A DNA stretch of 64,000 nucleotides from Notamacropus eugenii (lineage: Eukaryota > Chordata > Mammalia > Diprotodontia > Macropodidae), in the NCBI RefSeq assembly GCF_028372415.1, contig NC_092872.1, forward strand, positions 261,231,008 through 261,295,007, in the 5' to 3' direction. Shown in pieces: positions 10,450 through 20,194 of this stretch; the first letter of the stretch is position 1; each line of letters begins with the position of its first letter. The notes under the pieces are model-generated. The model ran no database searches. It saw only the letters and a program-made list of their open reading frames with translations, and was not told where the DNA came from. The translations under genes were made by a program, and so were the position numbers.

Positions 10450-11590
10450 TCTCTTTCATGTTGCTAACCTGTCTTGGTAACACTAGCTGTGACATGGGCT
10501 ATATTGTAGCCCACTTTATTAGGACCAGGTCCCAGGGTTCTCTTGTTCCCAGAAGGGATTGTGGGAAATCTTTCTTCTCTGCCATTAGCTTAAGCCCCCA
10601 CTAATTTTGCCATTTTTTCTCAACCCCTCACAGGGATTGGCATGGATTCCATTTAACCATTTAAAGTCAATAGCTTTTACAAAGGAATATTTACCTCAAA
10701 GGCAGAGAAGGACCAAGTACAAATATTTCCCCCAACACCTTCCCCTCTTCCCTTTCTCCCTCTTTACTTCAGGCTTTAGGGAGGTCACCAGCTTAAGTCC
10801 ATTCCTAAACAACTTTAGTCTCACTAAGTTCAAGTCCAAAGCACCCCTCGCCCCCAGGCCCCATAGTGTCCTGGCTGCAACAAGAGATCATGGGCTCGAA
10901 GATCCCTTTGGCTCAAGCAGTCACATTGAGGATTCCCTTCCTCCATTCTTGTACCCAGAAACACAAAAGTCAAAGGAAACCGACCCAAACCCCAAGTCCA
11001 TTTCTCAGGGATCACATAGCCTAAGGGTGGCGGTGCCAGCCCTAAGTGAACTAAGTGAATATGTTTTAGGCCATAGAAGCAAATACTAGAAAAAGAATGT
11101 GTTTAATCAGGTAGATTTAACACCATGCTCTGTTTGGACTAAGCATTGAATGGACAAAAGGTTGCTCCCCATTGTGTGATAGGCCAGCACAGAATGTCCG
11201 TGCATGCCTCAGTTCTTCTGTCTTCCAGGGGTATGTCCCAAGCATTGCCCATGTGGGCTTATTTTAGGTGATGTCATTTTGGGCATGCCCCAAACTCTCC
11301 CTTTCTCCTTCCCTCCCCCACTATATCTATCATGCCTACTTCATAGGCTGTTGTGAGGTTCAAATTAAATGGCATATGTAAAACACTGAAAATTTTAAAG
11401 CATTTTGTAAATGTTATTTATTATGGCTATTTTGTTTGAAATTTCACTCTCTTTTTCAGGAGGGAGAGAAGAGTGGAAGAGAGAGAGCGAGACAGAGACA
11501 GACAGAGAGGCAGAGAGACAGAAACAGAGAAGAGCCAAGAATGATTAGTTAGAGAAACAAAACCCCCCGAAAAAACCTTTCCAAAAATAA
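10450..11590. other. Unique sequence with a 160-codon open frame of unknown status
   Basis: The plus-strand frame 10607-11089 is among the longest outside clear repeats. Its translation is rich in Pro, Ser and Lys, has no signal peptide or domain I recognise, and lies in CT-rich DNA. No flanking splice or promoter pattern supports it. A GA-rich low-complexity stretch follows at 11458-11540. Confidence 0.3.
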
Positions 11591-11599
11591 TCTCAGAAA

Positions 11600-11914
11600 G
11601 GATCAGAACAGACCTTGGGACCTATGAGAAACTGGAAAGAAAATGTCCATGAGTGGCATAAAACTGTCAGGGAAGTGAATGCCCCATGATTGGAGAATGG
11701 TGAAATCCATGACTATGAAATTTGAGAAGCCTGGGAAGACTCATATGATCTGATGCAGAGGGATGTGAGCAGGACCAGAAAAACAATATATACAGTGACT
11801 TTAATAATATAAATGAAAAGAACAAAAAAACCTCAAACTGAACAAGATGCATTGTCCAAACTTGCCTCCAAAGAAGAGATAAGAAAATGTGTGCCCCCTT
11901 CTTTGAAGAAATCA
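11600..11914 (+). mobile_element. Old L1 3' fragment, left part
   Basis: Carries words typical of the 3' part of marsupial L1: CTGGGAAGACTCATATGATC, TGATGCAGAGGGATGTGAGC and AGGACCAGAAAAACAATATA. It is broken at about 11915 by an antisense MIR-type SINE and resumes near 12172. Confidence 0.75.
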
Positions 11915-12171
11915 GAGACTATGATGGTAACAGCAACAATGGTGCTTTTACTATCCGCCAGGCACTGTGCTAAGTACTTTACAGTTATGATCTCAGTTTG
12001 ATCCTTACAACCCAGCAACTCTAGGCGGTAGGTGCTATTATTATCCCCATTTTGCAGATGAGGAAACTGAGGCTAACGAGTGACTTAGCTAATGACACAT
12101 GGAGCAAATGTCTGAAGCTGGGCCCAACTCCAGGTGCAGTGCTCCATCCGCTGTGCCACCTGGCTACCATT
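11915..12171 (-). repeat. MIR-type SINE inserted in L1 remnant
   Basis: Reads in reverse: CCAGGCACTGTGCTAAGTAC, TTATTATCCCCATTTTGCAG, ATGAGGAAACTGAGGC, then head sequence ending GTGCCACCTGGCTACC. Confidence 0.85.
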
Positions 12172-12350
12172 GATGTGGAATCTTTATTCTCTCTCAGACT
12201 TGGATGGTGTATTGTTTAGTTTAGCTGTTCTGCTTCCCCTTCCCTCCTTGGTTACAAAATGATGGCTTGCTGAGTAGGTGAGGTGGGAGGGATACATGGA
12301 GAGATAAAATGATATGAGAAGAAAAGATATCAAAAAAAATGTATAACAAT
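12172..12350 (+). mobile_element. Old L1 3' fragment, right part
   Basis: Continues the L1 3' UTR after the SINE: a CT-rich then G-rich segment ending in AAAAAAAATGTATAACAATT, typical of marsupial L1 tails. It lacks coding capacity. Confidence 0.6.
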
Positions 12351-12394
12351 TGTTGGGTGGTGCATCACAGCCCCATTTGAAACCCCACCTGAGA

Positions 12395-12540
12395 GGTTAC
12401 TTGTCCAAAGATAGCATTGGACAGAGTTAAGTCGTGAGGAGATGTGGACTTTAGTCCCCATTTGCTCCTGCCTTGCTGTGTGTCCAGGGGCAGGTGATTT
12501 TCCCTCTATGGGACTCAGTTTCTTCCTCTAGACTGATCAT
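12395..12540 (+). repeat. MIR fragment
   Basis: Shows TTGCTGTGTGTCCAGGGGCA and GGGACTCAGTTTCTTCCTCT in MIR order, strongly diverged. Confidence 0.6.
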
Positions 12541-12544
12541 TCCC

Positions 12545-12755
12545 ATTCTTTGAGTGCTTTTATAAAGCTCTTTACATACACTGTCTTATTTGAGCCTCAC
12601 AAGAAACTGGTGAAGGACATGCTATTGTCATCTCTGTTTTAATAATGAAACAGACACCCAGAAATGAAATGACTTGCCCGGAGTCCTAAAAGCTAATAAA
12701 TACAGGAGGCAGGATTTGAGCTCAGGTCTTCCTGACACCAAGTCCACCTTGGCCA
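12545..12755 (-). repeat. MIR-type SINE, antisense
   Basis: Shows AAAGCTCTTTACATACACTG, GAGCCTCACAAGAAACTGGT, GGCAGGATTTGAGCTCAGGT and CTTCCTGACACCAAGTCC: reverse core, then head. Confidence 0.75.
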
Positions 12756-12759
12756 AAAT

Positions 12760-13515
12760 CCCTTCTAACTCTAAACCTTATGAACTGTGACTTGAGCAAT
12801 GGTTTGTGATTCTAATGGATTTTTAAAATCTGTGGATGGAGTCAGCAGCAGCTCTTGACTGTTCATCCAGATGGGCTGGGGCTGCTGCTGAGAGCAGACG
12901 GACGTGCCTTTCTGCTAACTCTTCCAATCTTGTTTCTGAGTCCTTGGAAAGAGAGCTCAAAGATGATCTTGGAAGCCAGCTGCCTTGGAAGTCCCAGAAT
13001 TGTTGTCCTTTGCTTCCAGCTAACGATCTTGCTCATTTTGTAAATGGGTCATTCTGATTCATAAGTCAATTCCATGAAGACAAAGCCTGCGGGAAGCTCA
13101 TTCTCCCCAGAGACCCCTGGGATCTGTAGTCTATACAGAAGTTGGATTTGAAGTCAAGGTTTCTTTATTATCCTATGAAGGTTGCAGGTGGGCCATTGGT
13201 TAAAGAAGTACAATAAAAGCTAAACGTGGGGAAATACACAAGGGCTGGAACACTCCTGGCAAGGAGTGGGTAACCTCCAGGGATTATAGATGGGACAGGA
13301 CAATTGGTCCTGTGAGGCATGAACTGAAAAACTTCTTAAAAGCAACACCAACTTTAAAGTGGTTATTATTATTATTAATAAAAAATAATTTTAAACAACA
13401 TAACATCAAATTAATAATAATTGTAATAAAAATAATTATAATTATCAAAAGGATCACCACAAAGGGGAGCCCAAGTAAAAGATGTCATCTAAGATATGTA
13501 TGATCACATAAAAAA
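12760..13515. other. Unique sequence with AT-rich patch
   Basis: No gene. An ATT/AAT-rich low-complexity patch covers about 13360-13450. The 12836-13057 frame has no recognisable motif. Confidence 0.4.
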
Positions 13516-13519
13516 GGGT

Positions 13520-14062
13520 TGGTTTGGCCATGTCACTCTCCTGTTCTATAAACTCCAGTAGCTCCCTGTCTGCTCCAGGATCAGATATGAAACCCTCTGC
13601 TTGACGTTCAAAGCCCTCAATAACCTCTCTCCCCCTTTACCTTTTTAGTCTTCTTACACAAAACTCCACCCCTTTCCTAACACTTTTTGATCCAGTGACA
13701 CCGGCCTCTTGCTGTCCCTCAAACAACAGCCTCCATTTCCAACTCTGGGCATTTTCACTGGCTGTGCCACATGCCTGGAATGTGCTCCATCCTTATCTCT
13801 GCCTCCTGGCTTCTCTGGTTTCCTTCAAGCCTTACCTTCCACAGGAAGCCATTCTTGATTCCCACTTAACTCTAGTGTCTTCTTTCCCTAAATAATCTCA
13901 AATTTGTCCTCTAGATGGCTCAATTCTAGATAGTTGTTTTCACGGTGTCTCCCCCATTAGTCTGTGATCTCCTTGGGGGCAGGAACTCTTTTGCCTTTTT
14001 TAGTATCCCTATTGCTTAGCTTGGTGCCTGGTAAAGAGTAGGTGCTTAATAAATGGTTGTGG
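13520..14062 (+). repeat. L2 LINE, 3' part
   Basis: Shows the C-terminal reverse transcriptase remnant and 3' UTR of L2: TAAACTCCAGTAGCTCCCTG, TCAAAGCCCTCAATAACCTC, a GCCACATGCCTGGAATG block, then TGTGATCTCCTTGGGGGCAG and GTGCTTAATAAATGG at the end. All frames are interrupted. Confidence 0.88.
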
Positions 14063-14404
14063 AGGGACTGACTGGTCCCATGGAGAGATGGTGGTAGACA
14101 CTTTTGTGTGTATGTCTTAGGCATCTTTGTGAAGTCAAGAGGAAGAGGTAGTCCTCCATCAGGTTGTGTTGACACCTTGTGGAGCAGTTTTGGAAGACCA
14201 TGGCCAAGAGTTGCGCAGGATAGGAAGGTGGGATCTACATCATTGGAGAAGCACCCCCCTGAGAAGGATGACAGATTCACTGGGGCATTTGAGTCATGAG
14301 AGAAAAGGCATTTTCCCTTCCCCTTGTGTCAGCCAGCTACATTTTCAAAACTTTTCTCATCCCCCAGACATCACCACTACCATCGCCACTCCTAAGGCAT
14401 CGTA

Positions 14405-14545
14405 TTAGCTTTGTTCCTCAAACCCTTAATAAACTCCTACCAAGGGCCAGGCACTATGCTTAGAGTTGAGAGTACAGAGATGAAAAATGAAAACCTTCCT
14501 GACTTCAAGGAACTTTCACTCTGTTGGGCGGAGAGGAGACACAAC
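14405..14545 (-). repeat. L2 3' end, antisense
   Basis: Shows CAAGGGCCAGGCACTATGCT and GACTTCAAGGAACTTTCACT followed by a GGCGGAGAGGAGACA block, the reverse of an L2 3' terminus. Confidence 0.7.
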
Positions 14546-14672
14546 CCATAATAGAGAAGTGGAGCAGAGTTTTACAAATGGCAGCATTGTTGCCTGGCTT
14601 TTTGGGGGGCATGTTGGCACGAGACCTCAGGGGGAAGCAATCTTTTCTAAAAAAATGAAATCAAAGTTGAAA

Positions 14673-15173
14673 TGTCAATTAGAGTTAAAGGTTTTCCCTG
14701 CCCATTAACAGGCCTCAGACACTTTTTGTTAATTTCTAATGAGGCACTGGTCATGAGGGTCATGCCCTCTGGCTCTGAAAAGTGTATATATACTCTGAAG
14801 TGAGGGTTTTGCTTTGGGGCTTACTCTTTGGAAGAAGGTTCATGTGCCAGATGAGACTCTGGGCAGCTGTGAAGGAGGCCCCTGGCTTTGAAAAGCCAGA
14901 TGTTGGTGCTTTTCTCCCTGGTAACTACGTATCTATGTATGTAATGGTCAGATGGTTGGATCTGTCTGCTGATCTGTGTCATATATATTGCTTATGGTCA
15001 GACAGTTAGAAGCCCTGTCTCTTGCTCTTTATTTCTCTGCTTTATTTTCTCTATTGATGAATATATTTAAAGATTGATGACTCCCTGAAATGTTGCTTTC
15101 CTTTTAGAAAAGCATATCTAAGAACTTGTGCAGCAGGCCCTCTTGTGTATGCTGGGGTGCTGGCTGCTACCCA
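14673..15173 (+). mobile_element. Solo LTR-like element, family 1
   Basis: About 500 bases beginning TGTCAATT and ending GCTGCTACCCA. It shares a block with the LTR at 42.67-43.28 kb: TCTGGCTCTGA, a TATATATA box, CTCTGAAGTGAGG, TTTTGCTTTG, and a matching GGGGTGCTGGCTGCTAC end. The TATA box near 14785 suits a U3 promoter. No internal retroviral sequence is adjacent, so it is probably a solo LTR. The outer limits are approximate because no clean duplication is seen. Confidence 0.6.
14785..14793 (+). promoter_or_regulatory. TATA-like box in LTR
   Basis: A TATATATA run is conserved at the matching place of the related LTR near 42930, which supports a U3 promoter element. Confidence 0.4.
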
Positions 15174-15244
15174 AGTCAACTGAAGCGGGACAGGTATAGG
15201 AGCTTCTTTCCAATGGAGAGTCAATGTAGTGCAACAGTTGTCAT

Positions 15245-15470
15245 CACTAGTGTTTATATAGCAATTGAAGGGCAGCAAAGCACTTGATAAGTTACCTCTC
15301 TTGAGCCTTACAACTATCCTATACAGCAAGTGCTATTATCACTTTCATTTTACAGATGAGGAAACTGAAGTTGAGGGAGTTTAAGTGACTTGTCCAAGGT
15401 CGTACAGTTAATAAGTCTCTGAGGCAGGATTCGAACATGTCTTCCTGATTCCAAGGTCAACAAACATTAA
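15245..15470 (-). repeat. MIR-type SINE, antisense
   Basis: Shows GCAAAGCACTTGATAAGTTA, TTTTACAGATGAGGAAACTG, CTTGTCCAAGGTCGTACAGT and GGCAGGATTCGAACATGTCT, ending with CTTCCTGATTCCAAGGTC. Confidence 0.85.
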
Positions 15471-15479
15471 CCATGAAGA

Positions 15480-15839
15480 AGGCCAAACTTTTGAATGTGT
15501 CTGATCTTGATTTCAACATTTGTGCAATAGACGATAATCACCATAAATCAACACAGGCTCATGAGTTGTGTTACAGTATGACTTGCTGCATTTGAATGTG
15601 TAATTTGAAGTTAATCTTCGTATGGAAGGTACTTTTGTACCTAATATTGATTATATTTCTCAAAATAATTTATTTTGGTCAGTATGGCATAATACACCGT
15701 GTTCCAAAAACAATATAACTTCTTAGAAATTCAAATAACTTAAGAATGATTATAAACATTTGACAGTTTAAATTGTTACATTTTGGCTTAGTTTTAAGTT
15801 GTGTCTAATTTTGAAAAAGGGAAATAATGTGCTTTCACG
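15480..15839. other. Sequence upstream of the hAT pseudogene
   Basis: AT-rich, with no repeat recognised. It may hold the 5' end of the hAT element or the 5' UTR of its gene, but terminal inverted repeats could not be placed. Confidence 0.35.
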
Positions 15840-16583
15840 ATGGATAAATATATAGCTAATTTGAAGAGAAAGTCCACTGGAACAGCAAAAACTAGTACAA
15901 CTAAAAAAAAAAAAACCAAAAAACCAGAAGCCACTGAAGAAGGGAAAATACATAAACACAAAGGCCCAATACCCAAGTCAAGAAAATGTGATACTCCATA
16001 TTTGTCACTGGGATTTACGACTACCTGAAAACTACAAGAAAATATCTTTTCTTGATGGAAAAACCATCGTTTTTGCTTTGTACAACTTCTTTAGCTGAAG
16101 ATGGCATGAAAGCTAATTAAAGTGAAACAACATCTGGAAAGTGTATATGCAGCATACATTGACAAGAGAAGTATTTTTTTCCAGAAAAAATGAAATGCTT
16201 TTAATAAGCAAAAAGCATACTTTTCAAAAATTGTGTCTGACATCAAAAGGACAGTTTGAATTGCTTAATGTTGCTTACAGAATTGCTAAGTGTAAAAAGG
16301 CTAGTTTTATAGGAGAAACTGGTACTACCTATAGCTCTGAAGGTGGTCAAAATGATACTTGGTGTATCATATGCAAATTATTTTGGAATGATTCCACTTG
16401 CAGATAATAAAATAGCATTCTCTATATATCTGAAGACTTTCTTGATCAATTAATTGGGAAACAAAGTCTTTCTAATTTTCATTTCATGTGGATGAAGCCA
16501 CAGATGTAATTAATCATTAATTTAAATTAATGTAATTAATCATTTGATTAACTAGGTGTAATAGGTGGTTAAAATTGATGTTT
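15840..16583 (+). pseudogene. hAT (Buster/ZBED5-like) transposase pseudogene, 5' half
   Basis: The start codon opens a Lys-rich N-terminus (MDKYIANLKRKSTG), followed near 15980 by KSRKCDTPYLSLGFT. This is the layout of Buster-type hAT proteins and their domesticated ZBED5/FAM200/SCAND3 relatives, where this segment precedes the BED zinc finger. Frameshifts and stops follow from about 16025. The frame at 16141-16407 keeps the LNVAYRIAKCKKASFIGET block that follows the BED finger in the family. Around 16425-16470 SEDFLDQLIG is readable. Codons 16482-16508 give FHVDEATDV, the first acidic motif (DExTD) of the hAT RNase-H-like catalytic core. The gene is interrupted at 16597 by the HAL1 element and resumes at 19421. 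It cannot make a working transposase. Whether it came from a transposon copy or a retrocopy of a domesticated gene is open. Confidence 0.75.
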
Positions 16584-16597
16584 AGAAAACTTAGTTG
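16584..16597 (+). repeat. Target-site duplication of HAL1, left copy
   Basis: AGAAAACTTAGTTG, identical to 19407-19420, flanks the HAL1 element exactly. Confidence 0.95.
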
Positions 16598-17271
16598 TTT
16601 GGGGCGGAGCCAAGATGGCAGAGTAGAAAGACGCACATACACATAGCTCCGAACCCACAACCCATAGAACATCTGTAAATAGCAACTCACTGCGAATTCT
16701 GCAGGACCAGAGGCCACAAAACATTGGAGCGAAGGAGATTTCTGTTCCAGAGGGACATGCAAACCTCTCACAAAAGGTCCTTTGCACCGCGGACTGGGAG
16801 CCAAGTACAGCCCTGCCGCGGCCGTGGCACCGAGAGGAACAGATCCGAGCAGGCTTCAGGGACGGAGTCTCCAACAGCCGTGCGGGTCCCTCCACCCACA
16901 GGTGACGGGGGTCGGTGAGAGGGTCTCTTTGGCAGGTCGAGAGGGGAGTGGGGTGCCCCCATAACTCAGGCCCCCTCGGGAGGCAGAAGCGGAGGTGGGA
17001 GCAGACAGGGGCTCCCAAAGCAGGCAGGATCCTGGATCCATTGTTGAAGGTCTCTGCATAAACCCCCTGAGGGAACGGAGCCTGTGAGGTGGCTCTGCTC
17101 TGACCTGAGCACCTGAACTTAATCTCACACTGAATAGCAGCCCCACCCCCGCCAAAAGCCCTGAGGCTGGAAGCAGCATTTGAATCTCAGACCCCAAGCT
17201 CTGGCTGGGAGGATCAGGAGGTGAGGTGGGTGTGAGGAGAATATTCAGAGGTGAAGTCACTGGCTGGGAAA
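16598..17271 (+). promoter_or_regulatory. HAL1 5' UTR with internal promoter
   Basis: A GC- and CpG-rich island within AT-rich flanks. It contains a YY1-type CCAAGATGGC site 12 bases from the element start, the same position as in human L1, where YY1 sets transcription initiation. Several overlapping frames on both strands here (such as 16569-17018, minus) reflect base composition, not genes. Confidence 0.7.
16609..16620 (+). promoter_or_regulatory. YY1-like site at HAL1 5' end
   Basis: GCCAAGATGGCA is also present in reverse in the second HAL1 copy (50448-50459). CCATCTTGG-type words are known YY1 sites in L1. Confidence 0.6.
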
Positions 17272-18360
17272 ATGCCCAGAAAAGGGAAAAGAAATAAGAC
17301 TATAGAAGGTTACTTTCTTGGTGAACAGGCATTTCGTCCCTTCCTTTCTGATGAGGAAGAACAATGCTTACTATCAGGCAAAGACACAGAAGTCAAGGCT
17401 TCTATATTCCAGCCCACTCAATGGGCTCAAACCATGGAAGAGCTCAAAAAGGATTTTGAAAATCAAGTTAGAGAGGTGGAGGAAAAACTGGGAAGAGAAA
17501 TGAGAGACATGCAGTCAAAGCATGAACAGCAGGTCAGCACCCTGCTAAAGGAGACCCAAAAAAATGCTGAAGAAAATAACACCTTGAAAAATAGGCTAAC
17601 TCAATTGGCAAAAGAGGTTCAAAAAGCCAATGAGGAGAAGAATGCTTTCAAAAGCAGAATTAGCCAAATGGAAAAGGAGATTCAAAAGCTCACTGAAGAA
17701 AATAGTTCTTTCAAAATTAGAATGGAACAGATGGAGGCTAATGACTTTATGAGAAACCAAGAAATCACAAAACAAAACCAAAAGAATGAAAAAATGGAAG
17801 ATAATGTGAAATATCTCATTGGAAAAACAACTGACCTGGAAAATAGATCCAGGAGAGACAATTTAAAAATTATGGGACTACCTGAAAGCCATGATCAAAA
17901 AAAGAGCCTAGACATCATCTTTCATGAAATTATCAAGGAAAACTGCCCTGAGATTCTAGAACCAGAGGGCAAAATAAATATTCAAGGAATCCACAGAACA
18001 CCGCCTGAAAGAGATCCAAAAAGAGAAACTCCTAGGAACATTGTGGCCAAATTCCAGAGTTCCCAGGTCAAGGAGAAAATATTGCAAGCAGCTAGAAAAA
18101 AACAATTCAAGTATTGTGGAAATACAATCAGGATAACACAAGATCTAGCAGCTTCTACATTAAGGGATTGAAGGGCATGGAATAGGATATTCCAGAAGTC
18201 AAAGGAACTAGGACTAAAACCAAGAATCACCTACCCAGCAAAACTGAGTATAATACTTCAGGGGAAAAAATGATCTTTCAATGAAATAGAGGACTTTCAA
18301 GCATTCTTGATGAAAAGACCAGAGCTCAAAAGAAAATTTGACTTTCAAACACAAGAATGA
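17272..18360 (+). pseudogene. HAL1 ORF1 (L1 ORF1p-type RNA-binding protein), two premature stops
   Basis: ORF1p is an RNA chaperone that coats L1-type RNA in cytoplasmic ribonucleoprotein particles. I place the start at the ATG at 17272 (MPRKGKRNKTIEGYF). A long coiled coil spans roughly residues 50-180 (heptads such as LENQVREVEEKLGREM), which drives trimer formation. An RRM-type domain starts near residue 194 with RRDNLKIMGLPES, followed by NIQGIHRTPPERDP and the C-terminal domain. Frame reading continues past TGA at 18169 into WNRIFQKSKELGLKPRITYP, the conserved ORF1p C-terminus. A second in-frame TGA lies near 18271 and the natural stop is at 18358-18360. The first stop looks like CGA to TGA, a methylated-CpG decay change. 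The full frame is about 360 codons, close to human ORF1p (338). A product ending at 18171 would lack half of the C-terminal domain. Confidence 0.85.
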
Positions 18361-19370
18361 AGAGAAGCATGAAAAGGTGAACAGCAAAGAGAAGTCATAA
18401 GGGACTTACTAAAGTTGAACTGTTTACATTCCTACATGGAAAGACAATATTTGTAACTCTTGAAACTTTTCAGTATCTGGGTACTGGGTGGGATTACACA
18501 CACACACACATGCACACACGCACACGCACATAGAGACAGAGTGCACAGAGGGAACTGAAGAGGATGGGCTCATATCTTAAAAAAATGAAATCAAGCAGTG
18601 AGAGAGAAATATATTGGGAGGAGAAAGGGAGAAATGGAATGGGGCAAATTATCTCTCATAAAAGAGGCAAGCAAAAGACTTTTTAGTGGAGAGAAAAAGA
18701 GGGGAGGTGAGAGAAAAACATGAAGCTTACTCTCATCACATTCCACTAAAGGAAGGAATAAAATGCACACTCATTTTGGTATGACAACCTATCTTACAAT
18801 GCAGGAAAGTGGGGGAGAAGGGGATAAGCAGGGTGGGGGGGATGATGGATGGGGGGATATGGGGAGGAGGGAGCAATTTGAGGTCGACACTCATGGGGAG
18901 GGACAGGATCAAAAGAGAATAGAAGTAATGGGGAACAGGATAGGATGGAGGGAAATATAGTTAGTCTTATACAACACAACTATTATGGAAGTCATTTGCA
19001 AAACTACACAGATTTGGCCTATATTGAATTGCTTGCCTTCCAAAGGGAAGGGGTGGGGAGGGAGGGAGGTAAAGAAGTTGGAACTCAAAGTGTTAGGAAC
19101 AACTGTCGAGTAATGTTCTTGCCACTAGGAAATAAGAAATACAGGTATAGGGGTACAGAAAGTTATCTGGCCCTGCAGGACAAAAGAGAAGATGGAGACA
19201 AGGGCAGAGAGGGATGATAGAAGAGAGAGCAGATTGGTCATAGGGGCAATTAGAATGCTTGGTCTTTGGGGGGGAGGGGACAAGGGGGGAGAAAATTTGG
19301 AACCCCAAATTATGTTAAAATGAATGTTAAAAGTTAAATAAATAAATTATAAAAAATATAGAAACGATAA
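18361..19370 (+). other. HAL1 3' UTR, purine-rich with G-runs
   Basis: No coding motif. Contains a (CA)n patch at about 18496-18530 and a dense G-run cluster at 18808-18872, then a second one at 19268-19295. L1 3' UTRs of placental mammals also carry G-rich polypurine tracts able to form quadruplexes. Frames at 18763-19217 are open only because of low-complexity purine sequence. Confidence 0.7.
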
Positions 19371-19406
19371 AAAAAAACATTTATTAAGTGCCTAAAAAAA
19401 AAAAAA

Positions 19407-19420
19407 AGAAAACTTAGTTG
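19407..19420 (+). repeat. Target-site duplication of HAL1, right copy
   Basis: AGAAAACTTAGTTG, identical to the left copy. It follows an A-run of about 14 bases. Confidence 0.95.
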
Positions 19421-20194
19421 CTTTGAAAACCTATTGATGCCAATACCACATTGAGATATGCTTTTTTAATTAACAGATTTAAAAAATGAAAATGATATAA
19501 TTTGGGAGAATTTTGTTGGACCTTTTTATTGGTAGAGCTCAATCAATTTGGGGAAAAACTGTAGACTCAAAGCGTTAGTTGAAAGTGCAATCCTGTTTTA
19601 ATTTGGACACTTTGCATGCTTCACAGATAATCCCTTGTATTGGGAAGTATGAGTAAGGAGCGTTTTCTAAGTTGTTTTAAGAGTAATCAACTTTGTTTAG
19701 CAATCTATTAAAAGGAAGGTTCTTTGAAAACTGTGTTACAAAGAGAGTTACAACTTTGTTGGACCTGAGAACTTAGATGATTGTTTGAGTTAAAAGAAGA
19801 AATTGTTGATTTAAAGATGAAGCAAATTCACTTAAAATAAAAAATGTCCTTTTGAAATTTGCACATTTTGTGGTTATTTCTGAAAAACAAAGTACTCTAA
19901 ATCAATCATTGCAAGATGATAAAATTCATATTCTTATCAGCAAAAATAAAGTGCTTGTATTTAGAAAGCAATATTTTTGTTATGTTTTCAAATTTAAAAT
20001 ATACTTCCACAAAAACAAGATGAAAGATTTGCTTAACAATCATTTGAATTCTCATTTTATTTGTAAATAATCAGCTAGGGTATTTCTAAATATGAATGGA
20101 TAAAGAAATAATTTGCCAGGCTAAATATGATACATTTGATCTTATTCCATCTGAACAAGAATGGTGGAGGGATTTACCTTGTGATAGTACATTA
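19421..20194 (+). pseudogene. hAT (Buster/ZBED5-like) transposase pseudogene, 3' half
   Basis: Continues the catalytic region of the interrupted hAT gene. Readable blocks include NPVLIWTLCMLHR near 19588-19627, which fits the family's WTHCxxHR segment, and FELKEEIVD near 19780-19810. The frame 19852-20070 begins with KFAHFVVISEKQSTLNQSLQ and continues DDKIHILISKNKVLVFRKQ, matching the family's 'LADIFEKLNxLNLSLQG...KI' region. About 20090-20194 shows SEQEWWRDLPCDSTL, like the region before the C-terminal dimerisation domain. Multiple stops and frameshifts occur. A SINE interrupts it at 20195. Confidence 0.75.

Larger units (their letters stand above)
16598..19406 (+). mobile_element. Complete HAL1-like half-L1 retrotransposon
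   Basis: A 2.8-kb insertion in the hAT pseudogene with perfect 14-bp target duplications. It has a GC-rich 5' UTR opening with GGGGCGGAGCCAAGATGGCA, very like other therian L1 5' ends. Then come ORF1 (17272-18360), a roughly 1-kb purine-rich 3' UTR and an A-rich tail with AATAAATAAATT. No ORF2 (endonuclease and reverse transcriptase) exists between ORF1 and the tail. The 5' end is complete and the target duplication is intact, so the lack of ORF2 was inherited from the source element. This matches half-L1 (HAL1) elements known in mammals, which depend on L1 ORF2 protein supplied in trans. Two stops in ORF1 suggest moderate age. Confidence 0.88.

Noticed and set aside
10607..11089. 160-codon plus-strand open frame
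   Set aside because: Repeat-library and splice evidence cannot be checked. Composition is Pro/Ser/Lys-rich in CT-rich DNA, no domain, no signal, no upstream promoter. Length is within chance for 64 kb in six frames.
16569..17260. Minus-strand frames of 95-149 codons
   Set aside because: Lie opposite the GC-rich HAL1 5' UTR. The same frames recur on the other strand in the second copy.
17596..18230. Minus-strand frames opposite ORF1
   Set aside because: Shadows of ORF1. The sense frame carries the family motifs.
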